From positions 248,001-312,000 of the forward strand of contig NZ_QGLF01000005.1 in NCBI RefSeq assembly GCF_003173055.1: DNA of 64,000 nucleotides. The letters are read 5' to 3'. The position numbers and the translations under genes were made by a program. Origin of the DNA: Zavarzinia compransoris (lineage in GTDB: Bacteria > Pseudomonadota > Alphaproteobacteria > Zavarziniales > Zavarziniaceae). Position 1 is the first letter of the stretch; the number at the start of each line of letters is the position of its first letter. This document shows positions 50,696-61,435 of this stretch, in pieces. The notes below the pieces were generated by a model. It was not told the origin of the DNA. It searched no databases and saw only the letters and a program-made list of their open reading frames with translations.

Positions 50696-51193
50696 CTATA
50701 CCGTGTCCCGATGCACGACATGCAACAGTGCGTCGGGCAGGGCGCCGATCAGCTGGCGCAAGGGGGCGGGGTAAAGGCCGATGGCATCGAGGGCCGGGGT
50801 AGCGGCGTGGACCCAGCGGAATTCGAGGTCGGTTGCGCCGTCGCGGCAGCGGTGCACGATCTCGGTTTCGTGAAAACGCAGGGGCTCGGTCAAGGCGGCG
50901 TCGTGGATCAGGCAGAGTTCATGGACGTCCCGGCCGTCGAGCGTGAAGTAATTCTCGATCAGGCAGCGCAAGGGACCGATTGCCGCCGCGCGCGACAATT
51001 CCTCGCGGATTTCGCGGGCCAGGGTTTCGGCCGCGCTCTCGCCGAATTCGACCCGGCCGCCGGGCAGGGACCAGATATTCTCGCCGGCCGGACTATGCAC
51101 CAGGACATGGTCGCCGGCGCGGATCAGGGCGGCGGCCCGCAATTGGAAGCGGGACGGGCCCGCGTCGAGTACGATCATCCGGCCGTGGGGCAT
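50696..51193 (-). CDS. NUDIX hydrolase
   Basis: The 165-residue protein has the NUDIX box GGRVEFGESAAETLAREIRE, continuing EEL, with the catalytic REIREEL acidic set. These enzymes hydrolyse nucleoside diphosphates linked to another group. GAGGAG precedes the ATG at 51193. It converges with the cupin gene with a three-base gap. The substrate is unknown. Confidence 0.9.
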   Translation of the reverse strand: MPHGRMIVLDAGPSRFQLRAAALIRAGDHVLVHSPAGENIWSLPGGRVEFGESAAETLAREIREELSRAAAIGPLRCLIENYFTLDGRDVHELCLIHDAALTEPLRFHETEIVHRCRDGATDLEFRWVHAATPALDAIGLYPAPLRQLIGALPDALLHVVHRDTV

Positions 51194-51244
51194 GGCGCTT
51201 TCTCCTCAAGGGGGCGCGATGCTTACCCTTGAGGTGGGGGATTG

Positions 51245-51871
51245 TCAGCCCCCGAGACTGTAGGGGCCGCCCTTTTCGATCCCGGCCCGGTAGGCCGGGC
51301 GGGCGTGGATGCGGTCGACATAGGCGGCGAGCTTCGGGTATTTGGCCAATTGGCCGAAGGCCCGCGCCGCTTCCAGCACGAAGACCAGCATGAAGTCGGG
51401 GCCCGTGACCTCGGCGCCCATGAAGTATTCCTGGTCGGCCAACTCGCCTTCCAGATAGGACAGGTGATTGTCGATCTCGGACTGGATGCGCGGCCAGAGC
51501 GGCCCCGCGGCCTCGCCCAGGCGGCTGCAATAGAGCATCAGCATGACCGGCAGCATGGCCGAGCCTTCGGCGAAATGCATCCAATGGCTGTACTGGACCT
51601 CGCCCTCGACATCCGGCGGGGGGCCGAAGCGGCGCTTGCCGTAATGGGTGATCAGATAGTCGACGATGGCGCCCGATTCGGCCACGGTCAGGTCGCCGTC
51701 GCCGATCACCGGGCTCTTGCCCAGGGGATGCACGGCCTTCAGGCTGTCCGGCGCCAGCCGCGTCGCCGCGTCGCGCTGATAGGGCACGATCTCGTAAGGC
51801 AGGCCCAGTTCTTCGAGCAGCCAGAGCACGCGCTGGGACCGGGAATCGTTCAGGTGGTGGACCTTGATCAT
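51245..51871 (-). CDS. Glutathione S-transferase
   Basis: The 208-residue protein begins MIKVHHLNDSRSQRVLWLLE with the active-site Ser in NDSRSQR, PLGKSPVI at the glutathione cis-Pro, and ESGAIVDYLITHYG. It is a second GST in this region and is transcribed away from the DMT permease. Substrate unknown. Confidence 0.92.
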   Translation of the reverse strand: MIKVHHLNDSRSQRVLWLLEELGLPYEIVPYQRDAATRLAPDSLKAVHPLGKSPVIGDGDLTVAESGAIVDYLITHYGKRRFGPPPDVEGEVQYSHWMHFAEGSAMLPVMLMLYCSRLGEAAGPLWPRIQSEIDNHLSYLEGELADQEYFMGAEVTGPDFMLVFVLEAARAFGQLAKYPKLAAYVDRIHARPAYRAGIEKGGPYSLGG

Positions 51872-51935
51872 GCCGCTCTCTCCCTCAGGCGCCGTTTTCC
51901 GCCAAGGGTAGGCGAGGCGGCCGTGCTTTGGAAGC

Positions 51936-52808
51936 TCAGCCCTTCCGCCCGGCGAGAATGGCGCCGAGGGTGATGGCGAGGCAGGCGACCAGGATGCCGA
52001 GGCTCGCCTCCGCCTTGCCGGTCGCGATCAGGATCAGGGTGGAGGCCAGGGGGGCGGCATAGGCGAGGGCGCCGAGCAGCCGGGGATTGCCCCGCTTCAT
52101 GCCGATATCCCAGAGCAGGAAGGCCGCCCCCACGGGCCCGAGGCCGAGCCCGGCCAGCGCCGCCCAGGCCCCCGCCCCGGCCGGCCAGACCCAGGTCTCG
52201 AACAGAAGATGCGCAGCGGCGGCGAGCACGGCGGTGCCCAGGGCATAGCCGGCGACGATGGCGCTCGGCACCGCGGCAAAGCGCCTCGACGCCAGCGAAT
52301 AGGCGGCCCAGGTGACGGCGGCGGCCAGCGCCGCCAGATAGCCGCCCATGGCATCGAGGGAGAATTGCGCCTTCGGCCCGAGCAGGAAGGCGACCCCGCC
52401 CAGCCCGAGCAGGGCGCCGAGCACATGCAGCGGCCGCAGCCTTTCCCCCGGCAGGAGGGCGGAGCCGACCACGATCAGCAAGGGCCAGAGATAGCAGACG
52501 AGGCTGGCCTCGGCCGGCGGCGCCGCGGTCAGGGCGGTGAAATAGAGGGCGTGATAGCCGAACAGCCCGCCCAGCCCGACCGCCCAGGCGGCGGCCGGCT
52601 GGCGGTAGAGCGCGAAGCCCCGGCCCTGCACCAGATTGGCGAGCGCCAGCAGCAGGCCGCCGATGCCGAAGGTGACGGCGGTCATCTGAAAGGGGGGCAG
52701 GTCGCCGGCCAGCGCGGTCAGCACCGCGAGAACGGACCAGAGCGCGATCGCGCCCGTGCCCAAAAGCGTCGCGCGGCCGCTGGGGCCGCGCGTCGTCACC
52801 ATCGTCAT
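51936..52808 (-). CDS. DMT-superfamily (EamA) permease
   Basis: The 290-residue protein has about ten hydrophobic segments in two EamA-type halves (ATLLGTGAIALWSVLAVL; AMGGYLAALAAAVTWAAYS; later RLLGALAYAAPLASTLIL). It is an inner-membrane drug/metabolite exporter type. Start codons at 52808 and 52802 are both possible; neither has a strong ribosome site. It lies seven bases after the phaB stop, so it may be expressed with phaB. Confidence 0.85.
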   Translation of the reverse strand: MTMVTTRGPSGRATLLGTGAIALWSVLAVLTALAGDLPPFQMTAVTFGIGGLLLALANLVQGRGFALYRQPAAAWAVGLGGLFGYHALYFTALTAAPPAEASLVCYLWPLLIVVGSALLPGERLRPLHVLGALLGLGGVAFLLGPKAQFSLDAMGGYLAALAAAVTWAAYSLASRRFAAVPSAIVAGYALGTAVLAAAAHLLFETWVWPAGAGAWAALAGLGLGPVGAAFLLWDIGMKRGNPRLLGALAYAAPLASTLILIATGKAEASLGILVACLAITLGAILAGRKG

Positions 52809-52815
52809 GCGGTGA

Positions 52816-53538
52816 TCAGGCGTAATATTGGCCGCCGTTCGCGGTGATGGTCGAACCGGTGATGAAGCCGGCATCGTCGGAAGCGAGGAAGACCACCGCG
52901 CGGGCGATTTCCTCGGCCTTGCCGAGGCGGCCGACCGGGATCTGGCCGATGATCTTCTGGAGCACGGGCTCCGGCACGGCGGCGACCATTTCGGTGTTGA
53001 TGTAGCCGGGCGCCACCACGTTCACGGTGATGCCCTTCGAGGCGCCTTCCTGGGCCAGCGCCTTGGTGAAGCCGATCAGCCCGGCCTTGGCCGCCGAGTA
53101 ATTGGTCTGGCCGGCCTGGCCCTTCTGGCCGTTGATCGACGAGATGTTGACGATGCGGCCGAAACCGCGGGTGCGCATGCCCTCGATCACCGGGCGGGTC
53201 ATGTTGAACAGGGAATTCAGGTCGGTGTCGATGACCTGGGTCCACTGCTCCAGCGACATCTTGTGCAGCAGGCCGTCGCGGGTGATGCCGGCGTTGTTGA
53301 CGACGACCTCGACCGGGCCGAGTTCGGCCTCGATCTTGGCGAGGCCTTCCTGGCACTCGGCGAAGCTCGCCACATTCCACTTGTAGACCGCGATACCGGT
53401 CTCTTCCTTGAACTTCGCCGCCGCTTCGTCGTTGCCGGCGTAATTCGCCGCGACGATGTAGCCGGCATCCTTCAGCGCGACGGAAATGGCGTGGCCAATA
53501 CCACGCGTGCCGCCGGTGACGACCGCAACCCGAGCCAT
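52816..53538 (-). CDS. phaB: Acetoacetyl-CoA reductase
   Basis: PhaB reduces acetoacetyl-CoA to (R)-3-hydroxybutyryl-CoA for polyhydroxybutyrate and, in the ethylmalonyl-CoA pathway, for crotonyl-CoA formation. The 240-residue SDR has TGGTRGIGHA, NNAGITRDGLLHKM, YSAAK and the NVVAPGYINTEM loop, all typical of PhaB. GGAGGAAAAC precedes the ATG at 53538. It lies 77 bases after phaA. Confidence 0.94.
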   Translation of the reverse strand: MARVAVVTGGTRGIGHAISVALKDAGYIVAANYAGNDEAAAKFKEETGIAVYKWNVASFAECQEGLAKIEAELGPVEVVVNNAGITRDGLLHKMSLEQWTQVIDTDLNSLFNMTRPVIEGMRTRGFGRIVNISSINGQKGQAGQTNYSAAKAGLIGFTKALAQEGASKGITVNVVAPGYINTEMVAAVPEPVLQKIIGQIPVGRLGKAEEIARAVVFLASDDAGFITGSTITANGGQYYA

Positions 53539-53615
53539 GTTTTCCTCCAATGCCCTATATTCGCTGCAGAGAGACCGGCCGGGGTTTGGCCCCGGCCGGG
53601 TGACGGTTAAGGAGA

Positions 53616-54842
<1,227 letters not shown>

Positions 54843-55037
54843 TCATCTGAATATTTCGGGCGGCTTTCCGGCCGTCGCGGCGCCACATTGCATGACCGGC
54901 CAACGGCGGTAAACGAGAAATTAGTCGCGGCCCCGCAACCGCTTTGCTGCGCCTTCGGTCTCACGCGGCGCTTGCGTCACGGCACCGCAACAAGCGAGAA
55001 TGCCGCGGAAACGTCCCCCAGAACGATTGGTACGGCT

Positions 55038-55676
55038 GTGGCAAAAAAAACGATTGGCGAAGCGCCCGTCACCATCAAGAAATACGCCAACCGGCGTCTC
55101 TACAACACGGCGACGTCGAGTTACGTGACACTCGATCACCTGTGCCAGATGGTGAAGAACGGCGAGGATTTCGTCGTCTATGACGCCAAGACGGGCGAGG
55201 ACATCACCCGTTCCGTGCTGACCCAGATCATCTTCGAGGAAGAGGGCAAGGGCCAGAACCTGCTGCCGATCCGCTTCCTGCGCCAGCTCATCCGCTTCTA
55301 TGGCGACCAGCTTCAGGGCGTGCTGCCGAATTATCTCGAACTGTCGATGGAATCCTTCGCCAAGAACCAGGAGCAGGTGAAGAGCGTGATCTCCGAGGCG
55401 TTCTCGGGCAAGAACCCGCTGCGCACCTTCGAGGAACTGGCGCGGCAGAATTTCCAGCTGTTCGAGCGCGCGATCCGCGCCTTCTCGCCCTTCGCCGCGC
55501 TGCGCGCCGCGACCGGCGACAATCCGACCGGGGAACTGCCGTCCATGGCGCCGGTCGCCGGCGGTTCGGAAACCGAAATCTCGGCCCTGCGCGCCCAGAT
55601 CGAGGCGATGCAGCGCCAGCTCGACGGCATCGCCAAGAAGGCCGAGCCGGAAAAGGCCCCCACGGCCGAAGAATAA
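55038..55676 (+). CDS. phaR: Polyhydroxyalkanoate synthesis repressor
   Basis: PhaR binds DNA and nascent PHA granules and represses phasin and PHA genes. The 212-residue protein has the N-terminal PHB_acc domain (TIKKYANRRLYNTATSSYVT, then LDHLCQMVKNGEDFVVYDAKTGEDIT) and the following PHB_acc repeat (TQIIFEEEGKG, LLPIRFLRQLIRFYGDQ). The start is a GTG before AKKTIGEAP. Divergent phaA-phaB are the obvious candidate targets. Confidence 0.94.
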   Translation: MAKKTIGEAPVTIKKYANRRLYNTATSSYVTLDHLCQMVKNGEDFVVYDAKTGEDITRSVLTQIIFEEEGKGQNLLPIRFLRQLIRFYGDQLQGVLPNYLELSMESFAKNQEQVKSVISEAFSGKNPLRTFEELARQNFQLFERAIRAFSPFAALRAATGDNPTGELPSMAPVAGGSETEISALRAQIEAMQRQLDGIAKKAEPEKAPTAEE

Positions 55677-55698
55677 GCCTTTCCCGTCACCGGGCCCA

Positions 55699-56550
55699 TC
55701 ACCGGGGTGGGATGGCGAGCCGTTCCAGCCGCTTCGGCGGCGCCCCGGCGATCAGGCTCGCCGCCTCGATCAGCGGCAGTTCCGCCCGGCCCAGGCTGCG
55801 GGCGGCACCGATCAGGGCTTCCACCATGCCGATGGCCCGGCCGAGGGCGGTCAGGGCGGTTTCGCCCGCGCTCATATGGGCCGCCAGCGCCGCGCCCAGC
55901 GAGTCGCCGAGGCCGTGGGGCGGATCGGCGGCGGGCCGGGTGCGGGCCAGCCAGGCCGTGCCCCCGACCAGGGCCAGGGTGCCGAGATCGCCCTCCGGCA
56001 ATTCCAGCGAGGTCGCGACGGCGACCGGCACCTTCAGGGCGTCCAGGGCCCCAAGGGCGGCGGCAAGGTCCGGGAGCGGCCGCCCGGCCAGATATTCCAG
56101 TTCGAAGTGGTTCGGCTTCACCGCGTCGGCCAGCGGGATCAGGTGGTCGCGGAAGACCTCGGCGATGCCGTCGCGGACATAGCGCCCGCCGTCCCGGTCG
56201 CCGATCACCGGATCGATCACCACCAGGGCCGCCGGATTGGCCGCCCGCACCCGGCGGATGGCGTCGGCCGCCAGATGGCCGGTCTCGACCGTGCCGAGAA
56301 AGCCGACGATCACCGCATCGATGCGGGCAAGCATGCCGATCCGTTCCAGCCCGTCGATCACCCCGCGCAACAATTCGACCGGCAGGGCCCCGCCCCCCGG
56401 CGGGCCGTAGCCCGGATGGGCGGAAAGCAGCACGGTCGGGACCTCGATCACCTCGCAGCCGAGCGATTGCAGCACGAAGACCGCGGCCGAATTGCCGACA
56501 TGGCCGTGGGCGACTCGGGACTGGATGGAGAGGACGATCGGGGCCGACAT
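55699..56550 (-). CDS. pdxY: Pyridoxal kinase
   Basis: PdxY phosphorylates pyridoxal in the PLP salvage route. The 283-residue ribokinase-fold protein begins VLSIQSRVAHGHVGNSAAVF, has the VIDPVIGDRDGG and VKPNHFELEYLAG segments, and GLGDSLGAAL with the catalytic Asp. The usual GTGD is slightly altered (GLGD). It converges on phaR and is transcribed away from the lyase gene. Confidence 0.9.
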   Translation of the reverse strand: MSAPIVLSIQSRVAHGHVGNSAAVFVLQSLGCEVIEVPTVLLSAHPGYGPPGGGALPVELLRGVIDGLERIGMLARIDAVIVGFLGTVETGHLAADAIRRVRAANPAALVVIDPVIGDRDGGRYVRDGIAEVFRDHLIPLADAVKPNHFELEYLAGRPLPDLAAALGALDALKVPVAVATSLELPEGDLGTLALVGGTAWLARTRPAADPPHGLGDSLGAALAAHMSAGETALTALGRAIGMVEALIGAARSLGRAELPLIEAASLIAGAPPKRLERLAIPPR

Positions 56551-56626
56551 GGCCGCCAGCTTGGGCGCGGACCGGTTCGAAGGCCAGCCTGCTTTCGCTA
56601 AGCGGTAAAATTGCTGCGTTGCGACC

Positions 56627-56654
56627 TTGCCTGTCGTCCAGGCCTGACTATAGT
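56627..56654 (+). promoter_or_regulatory. Promoter of the lyase/hydratase operon
   Basis: TTGCCT at 56627-56632 and TATAGT at 56649-56654 are separated by 16 bases; the -10 matches five of six consensus bases. It lies 43 bases before the ATG at 56697 and would give a leader of about 36 bases. Confidence 0.6.
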
Positions 56655-56696
56655 CGGCGCCAATTTCGCAATTTATTTCCGATCGATGGGGAAATC

Positions 56697-57566
56697 ATGA
56701 GCACTGTCCGGCCGCGCCGCTCTGTTCTCTACATGCCGGGGGCGAATGCCCGCGCGCTCGACAAGGCCCGCAGCCTGCCGGCGGACGGCCTGATCCTGGA
56801 TCTCGAGGATGCGGTGTCGCCGGATTCCAAGGACCTGGCCCGCACCCAGATCGCGGAGGCCCTGAAGACCGGCGGCTATGGCTTCCGCGAAGTCGTCGTC
56901 CGCACCAACGGCCTCGAAACCCCCTGGGGCCTGGACGATATCAAGGTCCTGGCGCCGCTCGGCCCCGATGCCATCCTCCTGCCCAAGGTCGAGGATGCGG
57001 CGACCATCCTGAAGGCGGAAGCCCTGCTGAACGAGGCGGGCGCCCCGGCCACGACCACGATCTGGGCGATGATGGAGACCCCGCTCGGCATCCTGCGCGC
57101 GGCGGAGATCGCGGCCGCGTCGAAGCGCCTCACCTGTTTCGTCATGGGCACCTCGGACCTGACCAAGGACCTGCATTCGCGCCATACGCCGCTGCGCCTG
57201 CCGATGCTGACCTCGCTCGGCATCACCATGCTGGCGGCCCGGGCCTATGGCCTCAGCATCCTCGACGGCGTCTATCTCGACCTCAAGGACGAGGAGGGCT
57301 ATCGCGCCTCGTGCCTCCAGGGCGTCGAACTCGGCTTCGACGGCAAGACCCTGATCCATCCCAATCAGGTCGAGGGCGCCAATGAGGTCTTCGCGCCGTC
57401 GGAGGCGGAAATCGCCTGGTCGCGCAAGATCATCGACGCTTTCGCCGCGGCGGAAGCCGAGGGCAAGGGCGTGGTCCTGGTCGACGGCAAGCTGATCGAG
57501 AACCTGCATGTCGACAATGCCAAGCGCATCGTGGCGCTGGCCGACGCCATCGCGGCGCGGGGGTGA
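56697..57566 (+). CDS. Malyl-CoA/beta-methylmalyl-CoA lyase or malyl-CoA thioesterase
   Basis: The 289-residue HpcH/HpaI-citrate-lyase-beta fold protein has RRSVLYMPGANARALDKAR, the metal-site LILDLEDAVSP, ILLPKVEDA, MMETPLGIL and GKTLIHPNQVEGAN. In the ethylmalonyl-CoA pathway such enzymes split beta-methylmalyl-CoA to glyoxylate and propionyl-CoA or handle malyl-CoA. It is closer in length to the Mcl2-type thioesterase than to long lyases, so lyase versus thioesterase is open. The hydratase gene follows four bases later, strongly linking it to this pathway. Confidence 0.85.
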   Translation: MSTVRPRRSVLYMPGANARALDKARSLPADGLILDLEDAVSPDSKDLARTQIAEALKTGGYGFREVVVRTNGLETPWGLDDIKVLAPLGPDAILLPKVEDAATILKAEALLNEAGAPATTTIWAMMETPLGILRAAEIAAASKRLTCFVMGTSDLTKDLHSRHTPLRLPMLTSLGITMLAARAYGLSILDGVYLDLKDEEGYRASCLQGVELGFDGKTLIHPNQVEGANEVFAPSEAEIAWSRKIIDAFAAAEAEGKGVVLVDGKLIENLHVDNAKRIVALADAIAARG

Positions 57567-57570
57567 GGCG

Positions 57571-58620
57571 ATGAGCACCAAGACCGCCCCCAAGACCGCC
57601 AAAGGCAATTTCTTCGAGGACTTCAAGGTCGGCCAGGAGCTGGTGCACGCGACCCCGCGCACCGTGACCGAGGGCGATGTCGCGCTTTATACCGCGCTGA
57701 CCGGCAGCCGTTTCGTCGCCCAGTCGTCGGCCGCCTTCGCCCGGGCGATCGGGCTGGCGGGGGCGCCGGTCGACGACCTGCTCACCTTCCATGTCGTCTT
57801 CGGCAAGACGGTGCCGGACGTCTCGCTGAACGCGGTCGCCAACCTCGGCTACGCCCAGGGGCGTTTCCACAAGCTGGTGGCGCCGGGGACGACGCTGTCG
57901 ACCACCTCGACGGTCGCCGGCCTCAAGGAAAATTCGAACAAGGAGACGGGCACGGTCTATGTCCGCTCCGTCGGCCGCGACGATGCCGGCGACCTCGTGC
58001 TCGACTATTACCGCTGGGTCATGGTCAGGAAGCGCGACAAGGCGAGCCCGGCGCCCGAAGCGGTGGTCCCCGACCTCGCCCCGGTGGTCTCGCCCGAGTT
58101 CCTGACCGTGCCGGCCGGCCTCGACCTTTCGACCTTCGATAGCGTGCTGTCGGGCTCGCCCCATCTCTGGGACGATTACGCCGTCGGCGAGAAGATCGAC
58201 CATGTGGACGGCATGACCATCGAGGAAGCCGAGCACATGATGGCGACGCGCCTCTACCAGAATACGGCGCGCGTCCACTTCAACCAGTTCACCGAGAAGG
58301 ACGGCCGTTTCGGCCGGCGCCTGATGTACGGCGGCCACGTCATCTCGCTGGCGCGGGCGCTGTCGTTCAACGGCCTCGGCAATGCGCTCTTCATCGCCGC
58401 GATCAACGGCGGGCGCCATGCGGCCCCGACCTTCGCCGGCGACACGCTGTTCGCGTGGTCGGAAGTGAAGGACAAGGCCGAGATCCCGGGGCGCAGGGAT
58501 GTGGGCGCGCTGCGCCTTCGCCTCGTCGCCACCAAGAACCTGCCGGCGGCGGATTTCCCCGAGTCGGGCGAGCATGTCGTGCTCGACTTCGACTATTGGG
58601 TGCTGATCCCGCGCCGCTGA
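57571..58620 (+). CDS. mch: Mesaconyl-CoA hydratase
   Basis: The 349-residue protein is a double hot-dog MaoC-type hydratase: FFEDFKVGQELVHATPRTVT, the TALTGSRFVAQSSAAFARAI segment, a second half with SGSPHLWDDYAVGEKIDH, and TARVHFNQF and LMYGGHVISLARALSFNG. It matches the enzyme that hydrates mesaconyl-CoA to beta-methylmalyl-CoA in the ethylmalonyl-CoA pathway. It follows its functional partner lyase by four bases; terminator-like hairpins follow the stop. Confidence 0.92.
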   Translation: MSTKTAPKTAKGNFFEDFKVGQELVHATPRTVTEGDVALYTALTGSRFVAQSSAAFARAIGLAGAPVDDLLTFHVVFGKTVPDVSLNAVANLGYAQGRFHKLVAPGTTLSTTSTVAGLKENSNKETGTVYVRSVGRDDAGDLVLDYYRWVMVRKRDKASPAPEAVVPDLAPVVSPEFLTVPAGLDLSTFDSVLSGSPHLWDDYAVGEKIDHVDGMTIEEAEHMMATRLYQNTARVHFNQFTEKDGRFGRRLMYGGHVISLARALSFNGLGNALFIAAINGGRHAAPTFAGDTLFAWSEVKDKAEIPGRRDVGALRLRLVATKNLPAADFPESGEHVVLDFDYWVLIPRR

Positions 58621-58630
58621 ACGTGTATCG

Positions 58631-58679
58631 CCATCCCGGCGCCCGCCGGGGTGGCCCTGGAAGCGCTGCTTCCACTTTT
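58631..58679 (+). terminator. Two hairpins terminating the lyase/hydratase operon
   Basis: CCATCCCGGCG pairs with CGCCGGGGTGG (58631-58654, one wobble), and TGGAAGC-GCT-GCTTCCA (58658-58674) is followed by CTTTT. The second is a reasonable intrinsic terminator, starting 38 bases after the mch stop. Confidence 0.75.
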
Positions 58680-58692
58680 GACTTAGGTTTCG

Positions 58693-58775
58693 TTGACTGG
58701 CGGTGATCCGCCTTTAGTATCAGGCCGTTTGGCGGGCCGCCCTGGCCCGCCGCGTATCGGCCCCCCACGGGGGGC
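58693..58775 (+). promoter_or_regulatory. sdhCDAB promoter and structured leader
   Basis: TTGACT (58693-58698) and TAGTAT (58715-58720) form a promoter with spacing 16; the spacer contains the perfect inverted repeat GGCGG-TGAT-CCGCC (58699-58712). The transcript would then include two GC stems, GGCGGGCC/GGCCCGCC (58731-58751) and GCCCCCC/GGGGGGC (58760-58775), before the sdhC ATG at 58823. Confidence 0.6.
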
Positions 58776-58822
58776 AACCAAAGGTCGGGCTGGGGTTCGA
58801 CCCAACAGAATGAGGACCAGCG

Positions 58823-59206
58823 ATGGCTCAATTCGAGCGTCCGCTTTCGCCGCATCTCCAGGTCTACCGACTGCCGCTGACCGCCCTCGCCTCGATCACG
58901 CACCGCGCGACCGGCGTCGGCCTCGGCTTCGGCACGCTGCTGCTCACCTGGTGGCTGGTCGCCGCCGCGTCGGGCCCCGATGCTTATGCCACCTTCCAGT
59001 GGTTCGCCGGCTCCTTCGTCGGCCTTATCATCCTGTTCGGCTTCACCTGGGCGCTTTGCTTCCACCTGCTGAACGGCCTGCGCCACCTGTTCTGGGACGC
59101 GGGCTGGGGCTTCGACAAGCAGGTCTCGCACAAGGCGTCGCTCGCCGTCGTCGCCGGGTCGGTCGCGCTTACCGTGATCGTCTGGCTGGCCGCCTATATT
59201 TTCTGA
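58823..59206 (+). CDS. sdhC: Succinate dehydrogenase cytochrome b556 subunit
   Basis: SdhC anchors the complex in the inner membrane and helps bind heme b and ubiquinone. The 127-residue protein has RPLSPHLQVYRLPLTALASI, then THRATG with the quinone-site Ser/His region, FHLLNGLRHLFWD with the heme-ligand His, and three membrane helices. It begins the sdhCDAB operon. Confidence 0.95.
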   Translation: MAQFERPLSPHLQVYRLPLTALASITHRATGVGLGFGTLLLTWWLVAAASGPDAYATFQWFAGSFVGLIILFGFTWALCFHLLNGLRHLFWDAGWGFDKQVSHKASLAVVAGSVALTVIVWLAAYIF

Positions 59207-59216
59207 GGTCGCAACC

Positions 59217-59606
59217 ATGGCTTCCCCCCGTAGCTCCCTTCGTTCGCCGCTCGGCGCCGTCCGCGGCCTCGGCTCGGCCAAGGACGGCACCCATCACTGG
59301 TGGTTGCAGCGCGTCTCGGCCATCGCCCTGGTGCCGCTCACCATCTGGTTCGTCGCCAGCCTCGTCGTGCTGGCCGGCAGCCCCTATGAAGTCTTCGTCG
59401 GCTGGGTGGCGCAGCCGCTCGTCGCCGTGCTGCTCGGCCTCTTCGTCGGGGTCGGCTTCTGGCACCTGAAACTCGGGGCCCAGGTCGTCATCGAAGACTA
59501 TATCCACGCGGAATCGACCAAGCTGATCGTTTCCATGCTGGTGAATTTCGCGACCGTCGTGCTTGGTGCCGCGGCCGTTTTCTCGATCCTCAAAATCGCG
59601 ATCTGA
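59217..59606 (+). CDS. sdhD: Succinate dehydrogenase hydrophobic membrane anchor subunit
   Basis: The 129-residue SdhD has [20 protein letters not shown], typical of the family, three membrane helices and YIHAE near the end with conserved His. It completes the membrane anchor and quinone site. It lies 10 bases after sdhC, and the ATG follows GAGGTCGCAACC. Confidence 0.94.
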   Translation: MASPRSSLRSPLGAVRGLGSAKDGTHHWWLQRVSAIALVPLTIWFVASLVVLAGSPYEVFVGWVAQPLVAVLLGLFVGVGFWHLKLGAQVVIEDYIHAESTKLIVSMLVNFATVVLGAAAVFSILKIAI

Positions 59607-59614
59607 GTGACGTC

Positions 59615-61402
59615 ATGCCCCAGGCTTATGCAATCACGGACCATACGTTCGACGTCGTGGTCGTCGGCGCCGGCGGCGCCGGTCTCCGCGCCACCTTCGG
59701 GATGGCGGAACGCGGTCTGAAGACCGCCTGTATCACCAAGGTGTTCCCCACCCGCTCCCACACCGTGGCGGCGCAGGGCGGCATCTCCGCCGCTCTCGGC
59801 AACATGGGCGAGGACGACTGGCGCTTCCACATGTACGACACCGTCAAGGGGTCGGACTGGCTGGGCGACCAGGACGCCATCGAATACATGTGCCGCGAGG
59901 CTCCGGCGGCGGTGGTCGAACTGGAACATTACGGCGTGCCCTTCTCGCGCACGCCCGAGGGCAAGATCTACCAGCGCGCCTTCGGCGGCATGACCACCCA
60001 TTTCGGCAAGGGCCAGGCCCAGCGCACCTGCGCCGCCGCCGACCGGACCGGCCACGCCATCCTGCACACGCTGTACCAGCAGAGCTTGCGCTTCGACGCC
60101 CAGTTCTTCATCGAGTATTTCGTGCTCGACCTGATCATGGAGAACGGCGAGTGCCGGGGCGTCGTCGCCTGGTGCCTCGACGACGGCAAGATCCATCGCT
60201 TCCGGGCGAAGATCGTCGTGCTGGCCACCGGCGGCTATGGCCGCGCCTATTTCTCGGCGACCTCGGCCCATACCTGCACCGGCGACGGCGGCGGCATGGT
60301 GCTGCGCGCTGGCCTGCCCCTGCAGGACATGGAATTCGTGCAATTCCACCCGACCGGCATCTACGGCTCGGGCTGCCTGATCACCGAGGGTGCCCGCGGC
60401 GAAGGCGGCATCCTGCGCAATTCCAACGGCGAAGCCTTCATGGAACGCTATGCGCCGTCGGCCAAGGACCTGGCCTCGCGCGACGTCGTCTCGCGCGCCA
60501 TGACCATCGAGATCCGCGAGGGGCGCGGCGTCGGTCCGAACAAGGACCATATCTACCTGCACCTCGAACATCTCGACCCGAAGATCCTGCACGAGCGCCT
60601 GCCGGGCATTTCGGAATCGGCCAAGATCTTCGCCGGCGTCGACGTCACCAAGCAGCCGATCCCGGTGCTGCCCACCGTCCACTACAACATGGGCGGCATC
60701 CCGACCAATTATCACGGCGAAGTCGTGACCCTGAAGGACGGCAATCCGGATCACGTGATCCCCGGCCTGATGGCGATCGGCGAGGCGGCCTGCGTCTCGG
60801 TCCATGGCGCCAACCGCCTCGGCTCCAACTCGCTGATCGATCTCGTGGTGTTCGGCCGCGCCGCCGCCATCCGCGCCGCCGAGATCGTGAAGCCGGGCGA
60901 ATCCCAGCGCGACCTGGCCAAGGATTCGGCCGAGCCGGCGCTCAGCCGCTTCGACGGCTTGCGCAACGCCAAGGGCGGCACGCCGACCGCGGTCATCCGG
61001 GCTAAGATGCAGCGGGTGATGCAGAACAATTGCGCGGTGTTCCGTACCGGCGACGTGCTCGACGAGGGCAAGGGCCTGATCAAGGAAGTCTGGGACCTGT
61101 GGTCGGACGTCGGCGTGACCGACCGTTCGGTGATCTACAACAGCGACCTGATGGAAACCCTGGAACTGGACAACCTGCTGCGCCAGGCCCTGGTCACCAT
61201 GACCGGCGCCGCCAACCGCCAGGAAAGCCGCGGCGCCCACGCCCGCGAGGATTTCGCCAATCGCGACGACGAAACCTGGATGAAGCACACGCTGGCCTGG
61301 GCCGACGAGCAGGGCAATGTCGCCCTCGACTACCGTCCGGTCCATACCTACACGCTCACCGACGAAATCGAATACATCACGCCGCGCCCGCGCGTTTACT
61401 GA
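59615..61402 (+). CDS. sdhA: Succinate dehydrogenase flavoprotein subunit
   Basis: SdhA oxidises succinate to fumarate at covalent FAD. The 595-residue protein has GAGGAGLRA, the FAD-linked His in [57 protein letters not shown] and [13 protein letters not shown]. It starts eight bases after the sdhD stop. Confidence 0.98.
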   Translation: MPQAYAITDHTFDVVVVGAGGAGLRATFGMAERGLKTACITKVFPTRSHTVAAQGGISAALGNMGEDDWRFHMYDTVKGSDWLGDQDAIEYMCREAPAAVVELEHYGVPFSRTPEGKIYQRAFGGMTTHFGKGQAQRTCAAADRTGHAILHTLYQQSLRFDAQFFIEYFVLDLIMENGECRGVVAWCLDDGKIHRFRAKIVVLATGGYGRAYFSATSAHTCTGDGGGMVLRAGLPLQDMEFVQFHPTGIYGSGCLITEGARGEGGILRNSNGEAFMERYAPSAKDLASRDVVSRAMTIEIREGRGVGPNKDHIYLHLEHLDPKILHERLPGISESAKIFAGVDVTKQPIPVLPTVHYNMGGIPTNYHGEVVTLKDGNPDHVIPGLMAIGEAACVSVHGANRLGSNSLIDLVVFGRAAAIRAAEIVKPGESQRDLAKDSAEPALSRFDGLRNAKGGTPTAVIRAKMQRVMQNNCAVFRTGDVLDEGKGLIKEVWDLWSDVGVTDRSVIYNSDLMETLELDNLLRQALVTMTGAANRQESRGAHAREDFANRDDETWMKHTLAWADEQGNVALDYRPVHTYTLTDEIEYITPRPRVY

Positions 61403-61435
61403 GCGCGACCGGCGGGATTACGAAAGGCAAGGCCA

